A DNA stretch of 64,000 nucleotides, from the NCBI RefSeq assembly GCF_900110705.1, contig NZ_FOEJ01000003.1, positions 62,001-126,000 on the forward strand, written 5' to 3'. The position numbers and the translations under genes are program-made. The DNA is from Loktanella sp. DSM 29012. GTDB taxonomy: Bacteria; Pseudomonadota; Alphaproteobacteria; Rhodobacterales; Rhodobacteraceae. Below are positions 27,608-37,300 of this stretch, piece by piece (within the stretch, counting starts at the first letter, position 1; the number at the start of each line of letters is the position of its first letter). A model generated the notes under the pieces. That model was not told where the DNA came from, searched no databases, and saw nothing but the letters and a program-made list of their open reading frames with translations.

Positions 27608-28150
27608 ATGACACTGGAACACAAATTCTGCCCGCCGCAAGCCAGGCTGGAGGTGGCGGACGGTTGCGAGATTTCGGGATATGCATCCTTGTTCGAACAA
27701 GCGGACCAAGGTGGCGACCGTGTCTTGCGTGGTGCCTATCGTGCCTCCTTGGAAAAGGTCGCAGCCTCGGGGAACCGGATCAAGATGCTGTGGCAACACG
27801 ACCCGATGCAGCCGATTGGCGTCTGGGACGAGATCCGGGAGGACGCGCACGGGCTGCACGTCAAGGGACGCATCCTGCGGGACGTGGCCCGCGGGCGCGA
27901 GGCTGCTGCGTTGATTGATGCGGGTGCCATTGACGGGCTGTCGATCGGTTATCGCACGGTGAGGGCCAGCAAGACGGCGGACGGCGGTCGGAACCTGGCC
28001 GAGCTGGAGTTGTGGGAGGTATCCCTTGTGACCTTTCCGATGCTGCAGGACGCACGCGTTGGCGCAAAATCCGACGATCCCGCCGACACAACGTTGCGCG
28101 TGCTGACGACCCTCTTTGTCGACGCGCGTGAGGCGCTGCGCCGGGACTGA
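27608..28150 (+). CDS. GTA gene 4: HK97-family prohead protease
   Basis: Capsid maturation protease of 180 residues. The family pattern is clear: EISGYASLFEQADQGGDRVL, MLWQHDPMQPIGVWDEI with the catalytic His, GAIDGLSIGYRTVRA with the catalytic Ser, and ELELWEVSLVTFPM. It cuts the N-terminal part of the capsid protein during head assembly in this family. ATG at 27608 follows GGGAGAAACGA; longer upstream frames overlap gene 3.5 and are not conserved. Confidence 0.92.
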   Translation: MTLEHKFCPPQARLEVADGCEISGYASLFEQADQGGDRVLRGAYRASLEKVAASGNRIKMLWQHDPMQPIGVWDEIREDAHGLHVKGRILRDVARGREAAALIDAGAIDGLSIGYRTVRASKTADGGRNLAELELWEVSLVTFPMLQDARVGAKSDDPADTTLRVLTTLFVDAREALRRD

Positions 28151-28184
28151 TCCCGGCCCAGACACTGACCAGAAAGGACCAGAC

Positions 28185-29366
28185 ATGGACAAAACCGAGG
28201 TGTTGCCTCGGACCGGGAAAGATCTGTCTCCGGCCGAGGACCTGCGGATCGCGATTGGCGATTTCGTGGCGGAATTCAAAACCTTTTCAACCGGCGTTCA
28301 CGCCACTTTGCAAAAACAGGAAGACCGTATGAACAAGCTTGATCGCAAATCAATGATGGCACAGCGGCCGGCACTGGCAATGGCTGCGGCAGAGGACGCG
28401 CCGCATCAAAAGGCCTTTGCCGCGTATCTGCGGTCCGGGGACGATGACGGGTTGCGCGGTCTGACACTGGAAGGAAAGGGCATGAGCACTGCCGTTGCTG
28501 CCGACGGTGGCTATCTGGTGGACCCGCAGACAGCCGACACGATCCGGAGCACGCTGAGCGCGACAGCCTCGATCCGTGCGATCGCCAATATCGTGAATGT
28601 CGATGCCACCTCGTTTGATGTGTTGATCGATCACACCGAGATGGGGGCGGGTTGGGCCACCGAGAGTGACCCAACAACCGAGACCGACGCGCCGCAGATC
28701 GATCGCATCACCATTCCGTTGCACGAGCTGTCGGCCTTGCCCAAGGCATCGCAACGTCTGCTGGATGACAGCGCCTTTGATATCGAGGGCTGGCTGGCGC
28801 AGCGTATCGCGGACAAGTTCGCACGGTCCTAGGCGGCCGCCTTTGTCAACGGTGACGGGATCGATAAACCGCGTGGCATCCTGGCCTATCCGTCGGTCGA
28901 CAACGTGCTGTGGCAGTGGGGCAACCTGGGGTATGTGCCGACCGGCGTTGACGGTTCGCTGGGCGATGCGGATGCGATCATCGACCTGGTCTATGCTTTG
29001 GGTGCCGAATACCGTGCGGGCGCTGCGTTCGTGATGAATTCGCGCACGGCGGGCATGGTGCGCAAGCTGAAGGACGCGGATGGGCGTTTCCTGTGGTCCG
29101 ACGGTTTGGCCAGCGGCGAGCCGGCCCGCCTGATGGGCTATCCTGTCCTGATTGCTGAGGACATGCCGGATGCCGGCAGTGGTGCGACGCCAATCGCGTT
29201 CGGCGATTTCGGCGCTGGCTATACCGTGGCGGAACGTCCCGACCTGCGCGTGCTGCGCGACCCGTTTTCGGCCAAACCGCATGTGCTGTTCTACGCCACC
29301 AAGCGCGTGGGGGGCGGTGTGAGTGATTTTGCCGCGATCAAGCTGCTGAAGTTCGCCACCAGCTGA
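28185..29366 (+). pseudogene. GTA major capsid protein (gene 5), interrupted by an in-frame TAG
   Basis: HK97-fold major capsid protein; the full frame would give 393 residues. The N-terminal scaffold-like delta domain (about 1-90), then GMSTAVAADGGYLVDPQTAD, RAIANIVNVDATSFDVL and ELSALPKASQRLLDD are intact. At 28830-28832 (codon 216) the frame reads TCC TAG GCG GCC GCC, where homologues have Glu (a G-to-T change from GAG). The frame stays open to 29366, including FVNGDGIDKPRGILAYP, GAAFVMNSRTAGMVRKLKD and VLRDPFSAKPHVLFYATKR. No good start lies just after the stop. A half capsid protein could not form the shell, so particles should not be made unless the codon is read through. Confidence 0.88.
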
Positions 29367-29483
29367 TCCTGACGGTGCGACGGCCTGCGTCGTCGCACCG
29401 GCCTCGGGCGCGTTTCAGATCCTGCCTGCGCCGCGTCCCGACCCAAATCCATGATGCGCCAGATGATGACCGGAGACCCATCC

Positions 29484-30083
29484 ATGATGTTAGTCGAGTT
29501 GACCAGCGTGCCCACGGCCTCACTGCCGATTGCGGCCCTCAAGGCGCATCTGCGGCTGGGGTCGGGGTTTGAGAATGACGATGCCCACGACACGGATCTG
29601 GAAACCTATCTGCGTGCGGCCCTTGCGGCCATTGAAGCGCGCACCGGAAAGATATTGATCGAGCGTGAATTCCGTTGGGAGTTGCATGAATGGCGTGATC
29701 AAGTGCGCCAGCCTCTGCCGTTGGCACCCGTCAATGCAATCGTCAGCGTCACCAGATCTGGGGTTGCGACTCCACCCGAGGAGGTGGCGCGCACGCGATA
29801 TGCGCTGGCGAGTGATTTGCAGCGTCCGACCTTGTATGCGACCGGGGCGGCCTTGCCACGGGTGCCGCTCGGCGGCCGGATTGAAGTTGTTCTGATGGCG
29901 GGATTCGGGCCGGAATGGACGGACCTGCCCGCGGATCTGGCTCAGGCCGTCATGCTGCTGGCAGCGCATTTCTACGAATACCGGATCGGTGGCGATGCGC
30001 GTGACACGTCTTTGCCGCAGGGTGTTGCGGCGCTGATTGAACGCTATCGCACTGTCCGGCTCTTCATGGGGGGGCGGACATGA
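29484..30083 (+). CDS. GTA gene 6: head-tail connector (adaptor) protein
   Basis: Protein of 199 residues at the place of orfg6, the adaptor below the portal. Typical gp6-like pattern: LPIAALKAHLRLGSGFENDD, YLRAALAAIEARTGKILI, a hydrophobic middle, and ADLAQAVMLLAAHFYEYR. Start ATG at 29484 follows CCGGAGACCC; earlier in-frame ATGs exist but lie before this site. Its last codons overlap gene 7 by 4 bp. The 117 bp between capsid and this gene show no other gene. Confidence 0.88.
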   Translation: MMLVELTSVPTASLPIAALKAHLRLGSGFENDDAHDTDLETYLRAALAAIEARTGKILIEREFRWELHEWRDQVRQPLPLAPVNAIVSVTRSGVATPPEEVARTRYALASDLQRPTLYATGAALPRVPLGGRIEVVLMAGFGPEWTDLPADLAQAVMLLAAHFYEYRIGGDARDTSLPQGVAALIERYRTVRLFMGGRT

Positions 30084-30418
30084 AGCCGCCTGTTCTGAAC
30101 CGTGCGCTGACATTGGAAGCACCTGTCGCCCTGCCGGACGGATCTGGCGGGACGGTGACGGACTGGGCCGCGCGGGGCCTATTGTGGGCGGACATCAAGG
30201 CGGGTTCCGGCGGTGTACGGTTTCAGGGTGAAGCGCGGCTGAGCCGTGTGCCCCTGACCATCACGGTCCGCGCCGCTGCCGTGGGTGACGCTGCACGCCC
30301 CGTGGCTGGGCAGCGGTTTCGCGAGGGGGCACGGATATTCGCCATTCTGGCGGTGACGGAACGCGATGGCGCGGGGCGCTATCTGACGTGCCGCGCCCAA
30401 GAGGAGGTCGCGGCATGA
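30080..30418 (+). CDS. GTA gene 7: head-completion (stopper) protein
   Basis: Protein of 112 residues of the phage head closure type: MKPPVLNRALTLEAPVALPD, GLLWADIKAGSGG, then PVAGQRFREGARIFAI. In the GTA it seals the packed head at the neck. It overlaps the preceding and following genes by 4 bp each (ATGA), so the neck genes 6, 7 and 8 are translationally coupled. Confidence 0.85.
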   Translation: MKPPVLNRALTLEAPVALPDGSGGTVTDWAARGLLWADIKAGSGGVRFQGEARLSRVPLTITVRAAAVGDAARPVAGQRFREGARIFAILAVTERDGAGRYLTCRAQEEVAA

Positions 30419-30825
30419 GTTATGCAATGTCGCTGGCGCTGCAACAGGCCGTCTATCACCGCCTGTCAGCGGACCCTGAACTAACCGCGCTGGTCGGTGG
30501 AGATGTCTACGACAATGTGCCCGAAGGTGTGCTGCCGGATCTCTATGTTGTTCTGGGGGCTGAAAAGGTGCGTGATGCCTCTGATGCCGGTGGGGCGGGT
30601 GCGATCCATGAATTCACCGTGTCCGTGCTGACGCAGGCGGCAGGTTTTGCGCGTGCAAAGGCAGCCGCCGCCGCTGTGAGCGACGCGGTGACAGGTCATG
30701 ACCTGGTCCTGAGCCGGGGGCGCGTGCTGGGACTGCGGTTTCACAAGGCCGCTGCCGCGCGGATCGGAACAGCCGACCGCAGGCGGATCGATCTGATTTT
30801 TCATGCGCGGCTGTCAGACGACTGA
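30415..30825 (+). CDS. GTA gene 8: tail terminator (DUF3168)
   Basis: Protein of 136 residues. LALQQAVYHRLSADPELTAL, VYDNVPEGVLPDLYVVLG and RRRIDLIFHARL are the DUF3168 pattern, a tail-completion protein that caps the tail tube at the neck. ATG at 30415 overlaps the gene 7 stop (ATGA); the alternative start at 30388 lies inside gene 7. Confidence 0.87.
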   Translation: MSYAMSLALQQAVYHRLSADPELTALVGGDVYDNVPEGVLPDLYVVLGAEKVRDASDAGGAGAIHEFTVSVLTQAAGFARAKAAAAAVSDAVTGHDLVLSRGRVLGLRFHKAAAARIGTADRRRIDLIFHARLSDD

Positions 30826-30856
30826 CAACGCAAATTTCACAACAAGGAGCAACGAC

Positions 30857-31270
30857 ATGGCAGCCCAAAGTGGTAAGGACCTGTTGGTCAAGGTGGACAT
30901 GAGCGGCGACGGCACGTTCGAGAGTGCCGCGGGCCTGCGTGCGACACGCATCAGTTTCAACGCAGAGGCCGTCGATGTGACCTCTTTGGAAAGCGAAGGG
31001 GGTTGGCGCGAATTGCTGGCCGGTGCAGGGGTCAAGACCGCCGCGATCAGCGGGTCGGGCATTTTCCGCGATGCGGCCACGGACGAACGTATGCGCCAGG
31101 TGTTTTTCGCGGGTGAAACCCCTGCATTCCAGGTTGTCATTCCCGATTTCGGCGTGGTCGAAGGACCTTTTCAGATCAGCTCCATCGAATATGCAGGCAC
31201 CTTTGACGGCGAAGCGACGTATGAAATGTCGCTGTCGAGTGCGGGTCAGCTGAGCTTTGCCGCGGCATGA
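30857..31270 (+). CDS. GTA gene 9: major tail protein
   Basis: Tail-tube protein of 137 residues: MAAQSGKDLLVKVDMSGDG, AEAVDVTSLESEGGWRELL and YEMSLSSAGQLSFAAA match the phage major tail protein of the TP901-1/GTA type. ATG at 30857 is preceded by AAGGAGCAACG. Its stop overlaps the start of gene 10. Confidence 0.9.
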   Translation: MAAQSGKDLLVKVDMSGDGTFESAAGLRATRISFNAEAVDVTSLESEGGWRELLAGAGVKTAAISGSGIFRDAATDERMRQVFFAGETPAFQVVIPDFGVVEGPFQISSIEYAGTFDGEATYEMSLSSAGQLSFAAA

Positions 31271-31584
31271 TGATCAATCCCCACGCCGGTGAGGTGGCGG
31301 TGACGATCGACGGGATACCACATCGCGCGAAACTGACACTGGGTGCGCTGGCCGCGCTGGAGGCAGAGCTGGACGAGGGCACCTTGATCACGCTCGTCGA
31401 GCGGTTCGAAAGCGGGCGCTATCGGGGGCGCGATGTTCTGGCCTTGATCGTGGCCGGGCTGCGTGGAGGTGGCTGGCGCGGACAGGCTGATGACCTGCTG
31501 AGTGCTGATATTGCAGGCGGACCTGTGGGGGCCGCGACTGTCGCGGCCCAGTTGCTGGCACGCGCCTTTGCGCCGCCGTCATGA
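31267..31584 (+). CDS. GTA gene 10: tail assembly chaperone-like (GTA_gp10)
   Basis: Protein of 105 residues matching the gene transfer agent gp10 family: HAGEVAVTIDGIPHRAKLTL and ALAALEAELDEGTLITLVER. It lies between major tail protein and tape measure, the usual place of tail assembly chaperones. Overlaps both neighbours by 4 bp. Confidence 0.85.
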   Translation: MMINPHAGEVAVTIDGIPHRAKLTLGALAALEAELDEGTLITLVERFESGRYRGRDVLALIVAGLRGGGWRGQADDLLSADIAGGPVGAATVAAQLLARAFAPPS

Positions 31585-31787
31585 CGCGATTGGATTGGGC
31601 GGCATTGATGCGTGCGGGGATGTGCCAGCTGGGATTGGCGCCCGACGCATTCTGGCGACTGACCCCGGCAGAGCTGTCGCTGATGCTGGGCCTGGCTGAC
31701 GTACAGCGGCCGATGGGACGCAGTGGCCTGGATGCGCTGTTGGCGGCATTTCCTGACGAGACCGAAAGTGAAGGTGAGGATGACTGA
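31581..31787 (+). CDS. GTA gene 10.1: small tail assembly chaperone
   Basis: Small protein of 68 residues, DWAALMRAGMCQLGLAPDAF followed by WRLTPAELSLMLG, the pattern of the phage tail assembly chaperone (TAC) found before the GTA tape measure. It overlaps gene 10 by 4 bp and the tape measure gene by 8 bp. In phages such pairs are often linked by frameshifting, but here they are separate overlapping frames. Confidence 0.8.
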   Translation: MTRLDWAALMRAGMCQLGLAPDAFWRLTPAELSLMLGLADVQRPMGRSGLDALLAAFPDETESEGEDD

Positions 31788-32439
31788 ATTAAATCAGATC
31801 GACGGGCTGGAGGCCGATGTCGATGCGCTGGAACGCAGCCTTGGAGATGCGAGCACGATGGCACGGACCTTTTACCAGACGTTGCGCGGCATGCAGGGGA
31901 CGCTGGGCGAAACAACGCGTGATCTGGGAAATCTGACGACCGGTTTCTCGCAGGGATTGCGGCGTGCATTTGATGGCGTTGTCTTTGACGGGCTCAAGCT
32001 GTCGGACGCACTGAAGGGTGTCGCGCAGTCCATGATCGACACGTCCTATGCTGCCGCAATCAATCCCGTGATGAAACATGCCGGGGGGCTGCTGTCGGAC
32101 GGGGTCAATGCAGCGGTGTCCGGTCTAATGCCATTCGCGCAGGGTGGCGCATTCAGCCAGGGCCGCGTGATGCCCTTTGCCAAGGGCGGTGTCGTCAGTG
32201 GTGCGACGCGGTTTCCGATGCGCGGTGGCACGGGCCTGATGGGTGAGGCCGGACCAGAGGCCATCATGCCACTGACCCGTGGCGCAGACGGGAGTCTGGG
32301 CGTACGTGCATCCGGTGGCGGCCATGTCAGCGTCACCATGAACATCACGACCCCTGACGTGCAGGGATTCCAGCGCAGTCAAAGCCAGATCGCAGCACAG
32401 ATGAGCCGCATGCTGGGGGCTGGCAACCGCAACCGTTGA
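31780..32439 (+). CDS. GTA gene 11: tape measure protein
   Basis: Tail length-determining protein of 219 residues, short as expected for the short GTA tail. Residues 1-70 are helical (LEADVDALERSLGDA), the middle is Gly/Ala-rich (MPFAQGGAFSQGRVMPFAKG), and MRGGTGLMGEAGPEAIMPL is the typical tape-measure C-terminal motif. ATG at 31780 lies inside the end of gene 10.1; an in-frame start at 31723 is deeper inside it and not conserved. Confidence 0.88.
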   Translation: MTELNQIDGLEADVDALERSLGDASTMARTFYQTLRGMQGTLGETTRDLGNLTTGFSQGLRRAFDGVVFDGLKLSDALKGVAQSMIDTSYAAAINPVMKHAGGLLSDGVNAAVSGLMPFAQGGAFSQGRVMPFAKGGVVSGATRFPMRGGTGLMGEAGPEAIMPLTRGADGSLGVRASGGGHVSVTMNITTPDVQGFQRSQSQIAAQMSRMLGAGNRNR

Positions 32440-32451
32440 GGAGACAGGCGC

Positions 32452-33084
32452 ATGGCCTTTCACGACATACGTTTTCCCGCCAACCTGAGTTTTGGTGCGA
32501 TGGGTGGGCCGGAGCGGCGCACCGACATTGTGACACTCGCCAACGGTTTCGAAGAGCGATCGTCGCCCTGGAAACATGCGCGCAGGCGATATGATGCGGG
32601 GATGGGGTTGCGGTCTCTGGACGATATCGAACAGTTGATCGCATTCTTTGAGGCGCGTGAAGGTCAGCTGCACGCGTTTCGCTGGAAAGACTGGGCCGAT
32701 TTCAAGTCCAGTCTGCCGTCACAGCGCATCACGCCGCTGGATCAGTTGATCGCGATGGGTGACGACCGGACCTATGCGATCCAACTGGTCAAAGGCTATG
32801 CCTCTGGTGAGCAAACATATCTGCGGCCCATCGCGAAACCTGTTGCTGGAACCGTGCGGGTCGCTGTGGGTGGGGACGAAGTGCAGGAAGGTGTCGATTT
32901 CGATGTCGATCTCACGACCGGTATCCTGACCTTTCGCGATGCACCTGATCTCGGCGCCGAGGTACGTGCCGGTTTCGAATTTGATGTTGCGGTGCGGTTC
33001 GACACTGACAGGATCGAAACCGCAGTATCCCATTTTCAGGCGGGTCAGGCCCCCAGCGTACCCGTGGTCGAGGTGCGGCTATGA
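32452..33084 (+). CDS. GTA gene 12: distal tail protein (DUF2460)
   Basis: Protein of 210 residues starting MAFHDIRFPANLSFGAMGGP, with RRTDIVTLANGFEERSSPW and LHAFRWKDWADFKS, the DUF2460 pattern. In the GTA it forms the distal tail ring joining the tube to the baseplate. It overlaps gene 13 by 4 bp. Confidence 0.92.
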   Translation: MAFHDIRFPANLSFGAMGGPERRTDIVTLANGFEERSSPWKHARRRYDAGMGLRSLDDIEQLIAFFEAREGQLHAFRWKDWADFKSSLPSQRITPLDQLIAMGDDRTYAIQLVKGYASGEQTYLRPIAKPVAGTVRVAVGGDEVQEGVDFDVDLTTGILTFRDAPDLGAEVRAGFEFDVAVRFDTDRIETAVSHFQAGQAPSVPVVEVRL

Positions 33085-33962
33085 GCGCGTCCGAGCTGTT
33101 TGCGCATCTGGCGACCGGATCGGCCCATGTTTGCCAAGCTTGGTCGATCACGCGCAAGGACGGGCGCACCTATGGATTTACCGATCACGATTGCGATCTG
33201 ACTTTCGACGATATTCTGTTTCACGCCAATAGCGGGTTGAGCGCGCGCACCCTTGCGACAAGCACGGGCCTGAGTGTCGACAATTCAGAGGCAGTGGGGT
33301 TGCTGCAATCGGACATGATCCGGGATGCGGATATCGTGGCGGGCCGCCTGGACGGTGCGGAGATTACACACTGGCTGGTACGATGGGACAAGGTGACGGA
33401 ACGCGCCATCCGGTTCCGGGGTGAGATCGGGGAAATCACCCGCGAAGGCGGGCAATTCAAAGTCGCACTGCGCGGGCTGGCAGAGCGGCTGAACCAGCCC
33501 ATCGGACGCAGTTTTCTGCGCAGCTGTGCCGCGGTCCTGGGTGACGGGGCCTGCGGTGTCGATCTGGCCGATGACAGGTTGCACAAGGACCGCAGGATCG
33601 ACGCGGTGACCGATGGCGCGACATTGACAGTGGTGGCCAGCGGCGTGGACGATCATTGGTTCACCAATGGGTTCATCCAGGTGCTGGACGGTGCCGGGAT
33701 CGGCCTGACCGCAGTCATCAAGGACCATCGTGCGGAAGGAAGCCGGCAACACATTCGACTGTGGGACGCGTTGCGCGCCGATGTCGTGGCCGGTGATCGG
33801 GTGCGTCTGATCGCCGGATGCGACAAGCGTGCCGAGACCTGTCGGGAGAAGTTTGCGAACCTCGTGAACTTTCAGGGGTTCCCGGACATGCCGGGTGACG
33901 ATTGGCTGATGGCCGTGCCGCGCGCCGATGGTGACACGGATGGCGGGAGCCTGGTGCGATGA
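33081..33962 (+). CDS. GTA gene 13: baseplate hub protein (DUF2163 / BR0599)
   Basis: Protein of 293 residues. The N-terminal DUF2163 part contains WSITRKDGRTYGFTDHDCDL; the C-terminal BR0599 part has four conserved Cys in SCAAVLGDGACGVDL, AGCDKRAETC, followed by FQGFPDMPGDDWL. These cysteines are reported to hold an iron-sulfur cluster in the Rhodobacter GTA hub. All four are present here. Overlaps neighbours by 4 bp on each side. Confidence 0.92.
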   Translation: MSASELFAHLATGSAHVCQAWSITRKDGRTYGFTDHDCDLTFDDILFHANSGLSARTLATSTGLSVDNSEAVGLLQSDMIRDADIVAGRLDGAEITHWLVRWDKVTERAIRFRGEIGEITREGGQFKVALRGLAERLNQPIGRSFLRSCAAVLGDGACGVDLADDRLHKDRRIDAVTDGATLTVVASGVDDHWFTNGFIQVLDGAGIGLTAVIKDHRAEGSRQHIRLWDALRADVVAGDRVRLIAGCDKRAETCREKFANLVNFQGFPDMPGDDWLMAVPRADGDTDGGSLVR

Positions 33963-34387
33963 GCCGTGCGGTAGAGATCGCCCGAGGCTGGATCGGTACA
34001 CCCTATGTGCATCAGGCATCGGCGCTGGGCTATGGGTGCGACTGCCTGGGATTGGTGCGCGGGGTCTGGCGGACACTCTATGGCAAAGAGCCGGAGATCG
34101 TGCCGCGCTATTCGTCAGACTGGGCCGAACCGCAGGGCGTCGAGCAATTGTTGCAAGCCGCTGCCAGGCATCTGACCCCGGCGGACCATCTGTCGATTGC
34201 AGCAGGTCAGGTTCTGTTGTTCCGCATGCGTGATGGCGCAATGGCAAAGCACCTGGGCATCGTCGCGCAGGTTGGTGAGTGTCCGACCTTTATCCACGCC
34301 TACAGCGGTCACGCCGTGACTGAAAGTCCGTTGTCTGCCCCCTGGCAGCGCCGGATTGCGGCGCGTTTCGCATTCAACAAAGGATAA
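33959..34387 (+). CDS. GTA gene 14: NlpC/P60 cell-wall peptidase
   Basis: Protein of 142 residues with the catalytic Cys in YGCDCLGLVRGVWR and the His in MAKHLGIVAQVG. In the GTA and related phages it sits at the tail tip and opens peptidoglycan for DNA entry. Starts inside the gene 13 stop (ATGA). One of the few GTA genes ending in TAA. Confidence 0.92.
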   Translation: MSRAVEIARGWIGTPYVHQASALGYGCDCLGLVRGVWRTLYGKEPEIVPRYSSDWAEPQGVEQLLQAAARHLTPADHLSIAAGQVLLFRMRDGAMAKHLGIVAQVGECPTFIHAYSGHAVTESPLSAPWQRRIAARFAFNKG

Positions 34388-34393
34388 ACGGCT

Positions 34394-37300
34394 ATGGCTA
34401 CTCTTGCTCTATCGGCGGCAGGCATGGCCGCGGGCGGCTCGCTTGGCGGGTCCGTTCTGGGCCTGTCGACAGCGGTCATCGGGCGTGCCGTCGGGGCGAC
34501 GATTGGGCGGCAGATTGATCAGCGCATCCTCGGGACCGGGAGCGAGCCTGTCGAGGTGGGGCAGGTCGATCGTTTTCGCCTGATGGGCGCAAGCGAGGGC
34601 GCGGCCATTCCGCGGCTGCATGGGCGCATGCGTCTCGCCGGCCATGTGATCTGGGCCACGGCATTTCAGGAAAATTCCACCGTCACGGGGGGCGGCGGAA
34701 AGGGTGCACCGCGGACTCCTGACCCGGAGGTGACCACCTACAGCTATACCGTCAGCATGGCGCTGGCGCTTTGCGAAGGTCAGATTGCACGGGTCGGGCG
34801 GGTCTGGGCAGACGGGGTCGAGGTGTCACCCGTCGATCTGAACATGCGGGTCTATCGCGGCAGCAAGACGCAGCAACCCGATCCCAAGATCGCGGTGGTG
34901 GAGGGGGCCGCGAATACGCCGGCCTATCGCGGGATTGCCTATGTCGTTTTTGAAGATCTGCCATTGGGCCAATTCGGCAACCGCGTGCCGCAATTCACAT
35001 TCGAGGTGATGCGCCCGGCAGAGCCGGGTACACCAGAGGCGCTGGCCGATCTGTCCCAACAGGTGCGTGCGGTTGCGATGATCCCCGGCACGGGCGAATA
35101 CGCGCTGGGCACGCGACAGGTCGAGTTGAGTGCCGGTTTCGGCGATAGCCGTGCAATCAACGTCAATTCACCCAGCGGCGGGACTGATTTCAGCACATCG
35201 GCACTGGCGTTGGAGGAGGAATTGCCAAAATGCCGGTCCGTCAGTCTGGTGGTGTCCTGGTTCGGGACCGATCTGCGCTGTGGTCACTGCGATGTCCGCC
35301 CGATGGTCGAGCAATATCAGTCCGAGGGCGACGACCCGTGGATTGTCTGCGATACCAATCGCTATTTCGCGCAGCGTGTGCCGCGCATTGACGGGCGTCC
35401 TGTCTATGGTGGCACACCTTCGGATGCATCCGTGATCCAGGCGATCCGTGATCTGTCAGCACGCGGGATGGAGCCGATGTTCTATCCCTTTATCCTGATG
35501 ACCCAATTGGCCGGGAACGATCTGCCAAATCCCTGGACCGGCGATACGGGGCAACCTCGGTTGCCATGGCGGGGGCGGATCACATTGAGCCGCGCACCGG
35601 GGCAGGCGCAAAGCCCTGATCGCAGTGCCGCCGCAGCCGGCGAAGTCGCGGATTTCATGGGATTGGCGCAGGCGGATGACTTTGTCCGCGACGGCGAGTT
35701 TGTGCGCTATACTGGGCCCGCGGGCTGGGGGTATCGCAGATTTATCCTGCACTACGCGCATCTGTGCAGGATCGCGGGTGGGGTCAAGGCATTCTGCATC
35801 GGATCGGAAATGCGGGGGCTGACCCAGATTCGCGGGGCGGGTGACAGTTTCCCTGCGGTGGCCGCACTTAGGCAGTTGGCCGCCGATGTGCGTGGGATCC
35901 TGGGACCAGGCTGCAAGATCTCTTATGCTGCCGACTGGTCAGAGTATCATGGCTATCAACCGGCCGGCACAGCGGACAAGTATTTTCACCTCGACCCGCT
36001 GTGGGCCAGCGACGACATCGATTTCATTGGGATCGACAATTACATGCCGCTGTCGGATTGGCGCGACGGCGAGGATCACAGCGACGCGTCCGCCGGGTCC
36101 ATCTATGATCTGGATTATCTGCGGGCAAATGTCGCCGGCGGCGAAGGCTTTGACTGGTATTACCCGACGCCCGAGGCCCGCGCGGCCCAAAGGCGCGTGC
36201 CGATCACTGATGGCGATGGTGAACCCTGGGTCTGGCGGTACAAGGATCTTTCGGGGTGGTGGCAGAACCGGCATCATGATCGCATCGGTGGTGTCCGGTT
36301 TGCTGTGCCGACGCCATGGGTTCCCGGCAGCAAGCCGATCTGGTTCACGGAATTCGGATGTGCGGCCATCGACAAGGGGACGAACCAACCCAACAAGTTT
36401 CTGGACCCCAAATCGTCGGAATCACTTTTGCCGCGTTATTCCAGCGGGGCGCGGGATGATTTCATGCAGATGCAGTACTTGCGGGCGATCTGGGGGCACT
36501 ATGCCGTGCCGCAGAACAACCCGTTATCTGAAACCGGCCCCTACCGGGGGCGAATGCTGGATATGGACAGGGCGCATGTCTGGTGCTGGGACGCACGCCC
36601 ATTCCCGCATTTCCCTGCAAATGCCGCATTGTGGTCTGACGGCGACAACTATGCCCGTGGGCATTGGCTGAACGGACGTGCCACGGCGCGGACGCTGGCC
36701 GGTGTCGTTGCGGAGATCTGTGCAGAGGTCGGTTTGACCCGTGTCGATGTCTCGCATCTGTATGGGGTGGTGCGCGGCTATGTGATCGACCGTGTCGGCA
36801 CGGCCCGCGCAGCGCTGCAACCCTTGCTTCTGGCCTACGGTGTGGAGGTGGCTGAAAGAGATGGTGTTCTGGTGTTCCGCAATCGTAACGGGGCTGCCGT
36901 GGGTCGCATCACGCAGGACGATCTGGTGCTGGATGACGAGCGCGGCGCCGATATCCTGCATATCCGTGCCCCGGAGGCCGAGGTCACCGGTCGCGTACAG
37001 GTTGGCTATGTCGAAAGCGAGGCTGACTATGCCGTCAGTGTCGCTCAGGCCGTCCATGCGTCGGAACAGACGACAACCACGGCGCGGACCGAATTTCCGC
37101 TGGTTCTGACCCGGACCGAGGGAGCACGGATCGCACATCGCTGGATCAACGAGGCGCGGACCGGGCGCGACACGGTGGCATTTTCGATTCCGCAATCACG
37201 CGGGGCGCTGGGCGCGGGCGATGTTATCGAATTGAACGACGCCGGGCTGGCCGGCCGCTATCGCATCGACCGGATCGAGGAGATGGGGATTCGCCGGATC

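Noticed and set aside
24709-29366. Genome-wide reassignment of TAG to an amino acid
   Set aside because: trkH, eda and the ORF after glnE end in TAG with no conserved sequence beyond, so TAG is a normal stop here; a local suppressor is left as an open question.
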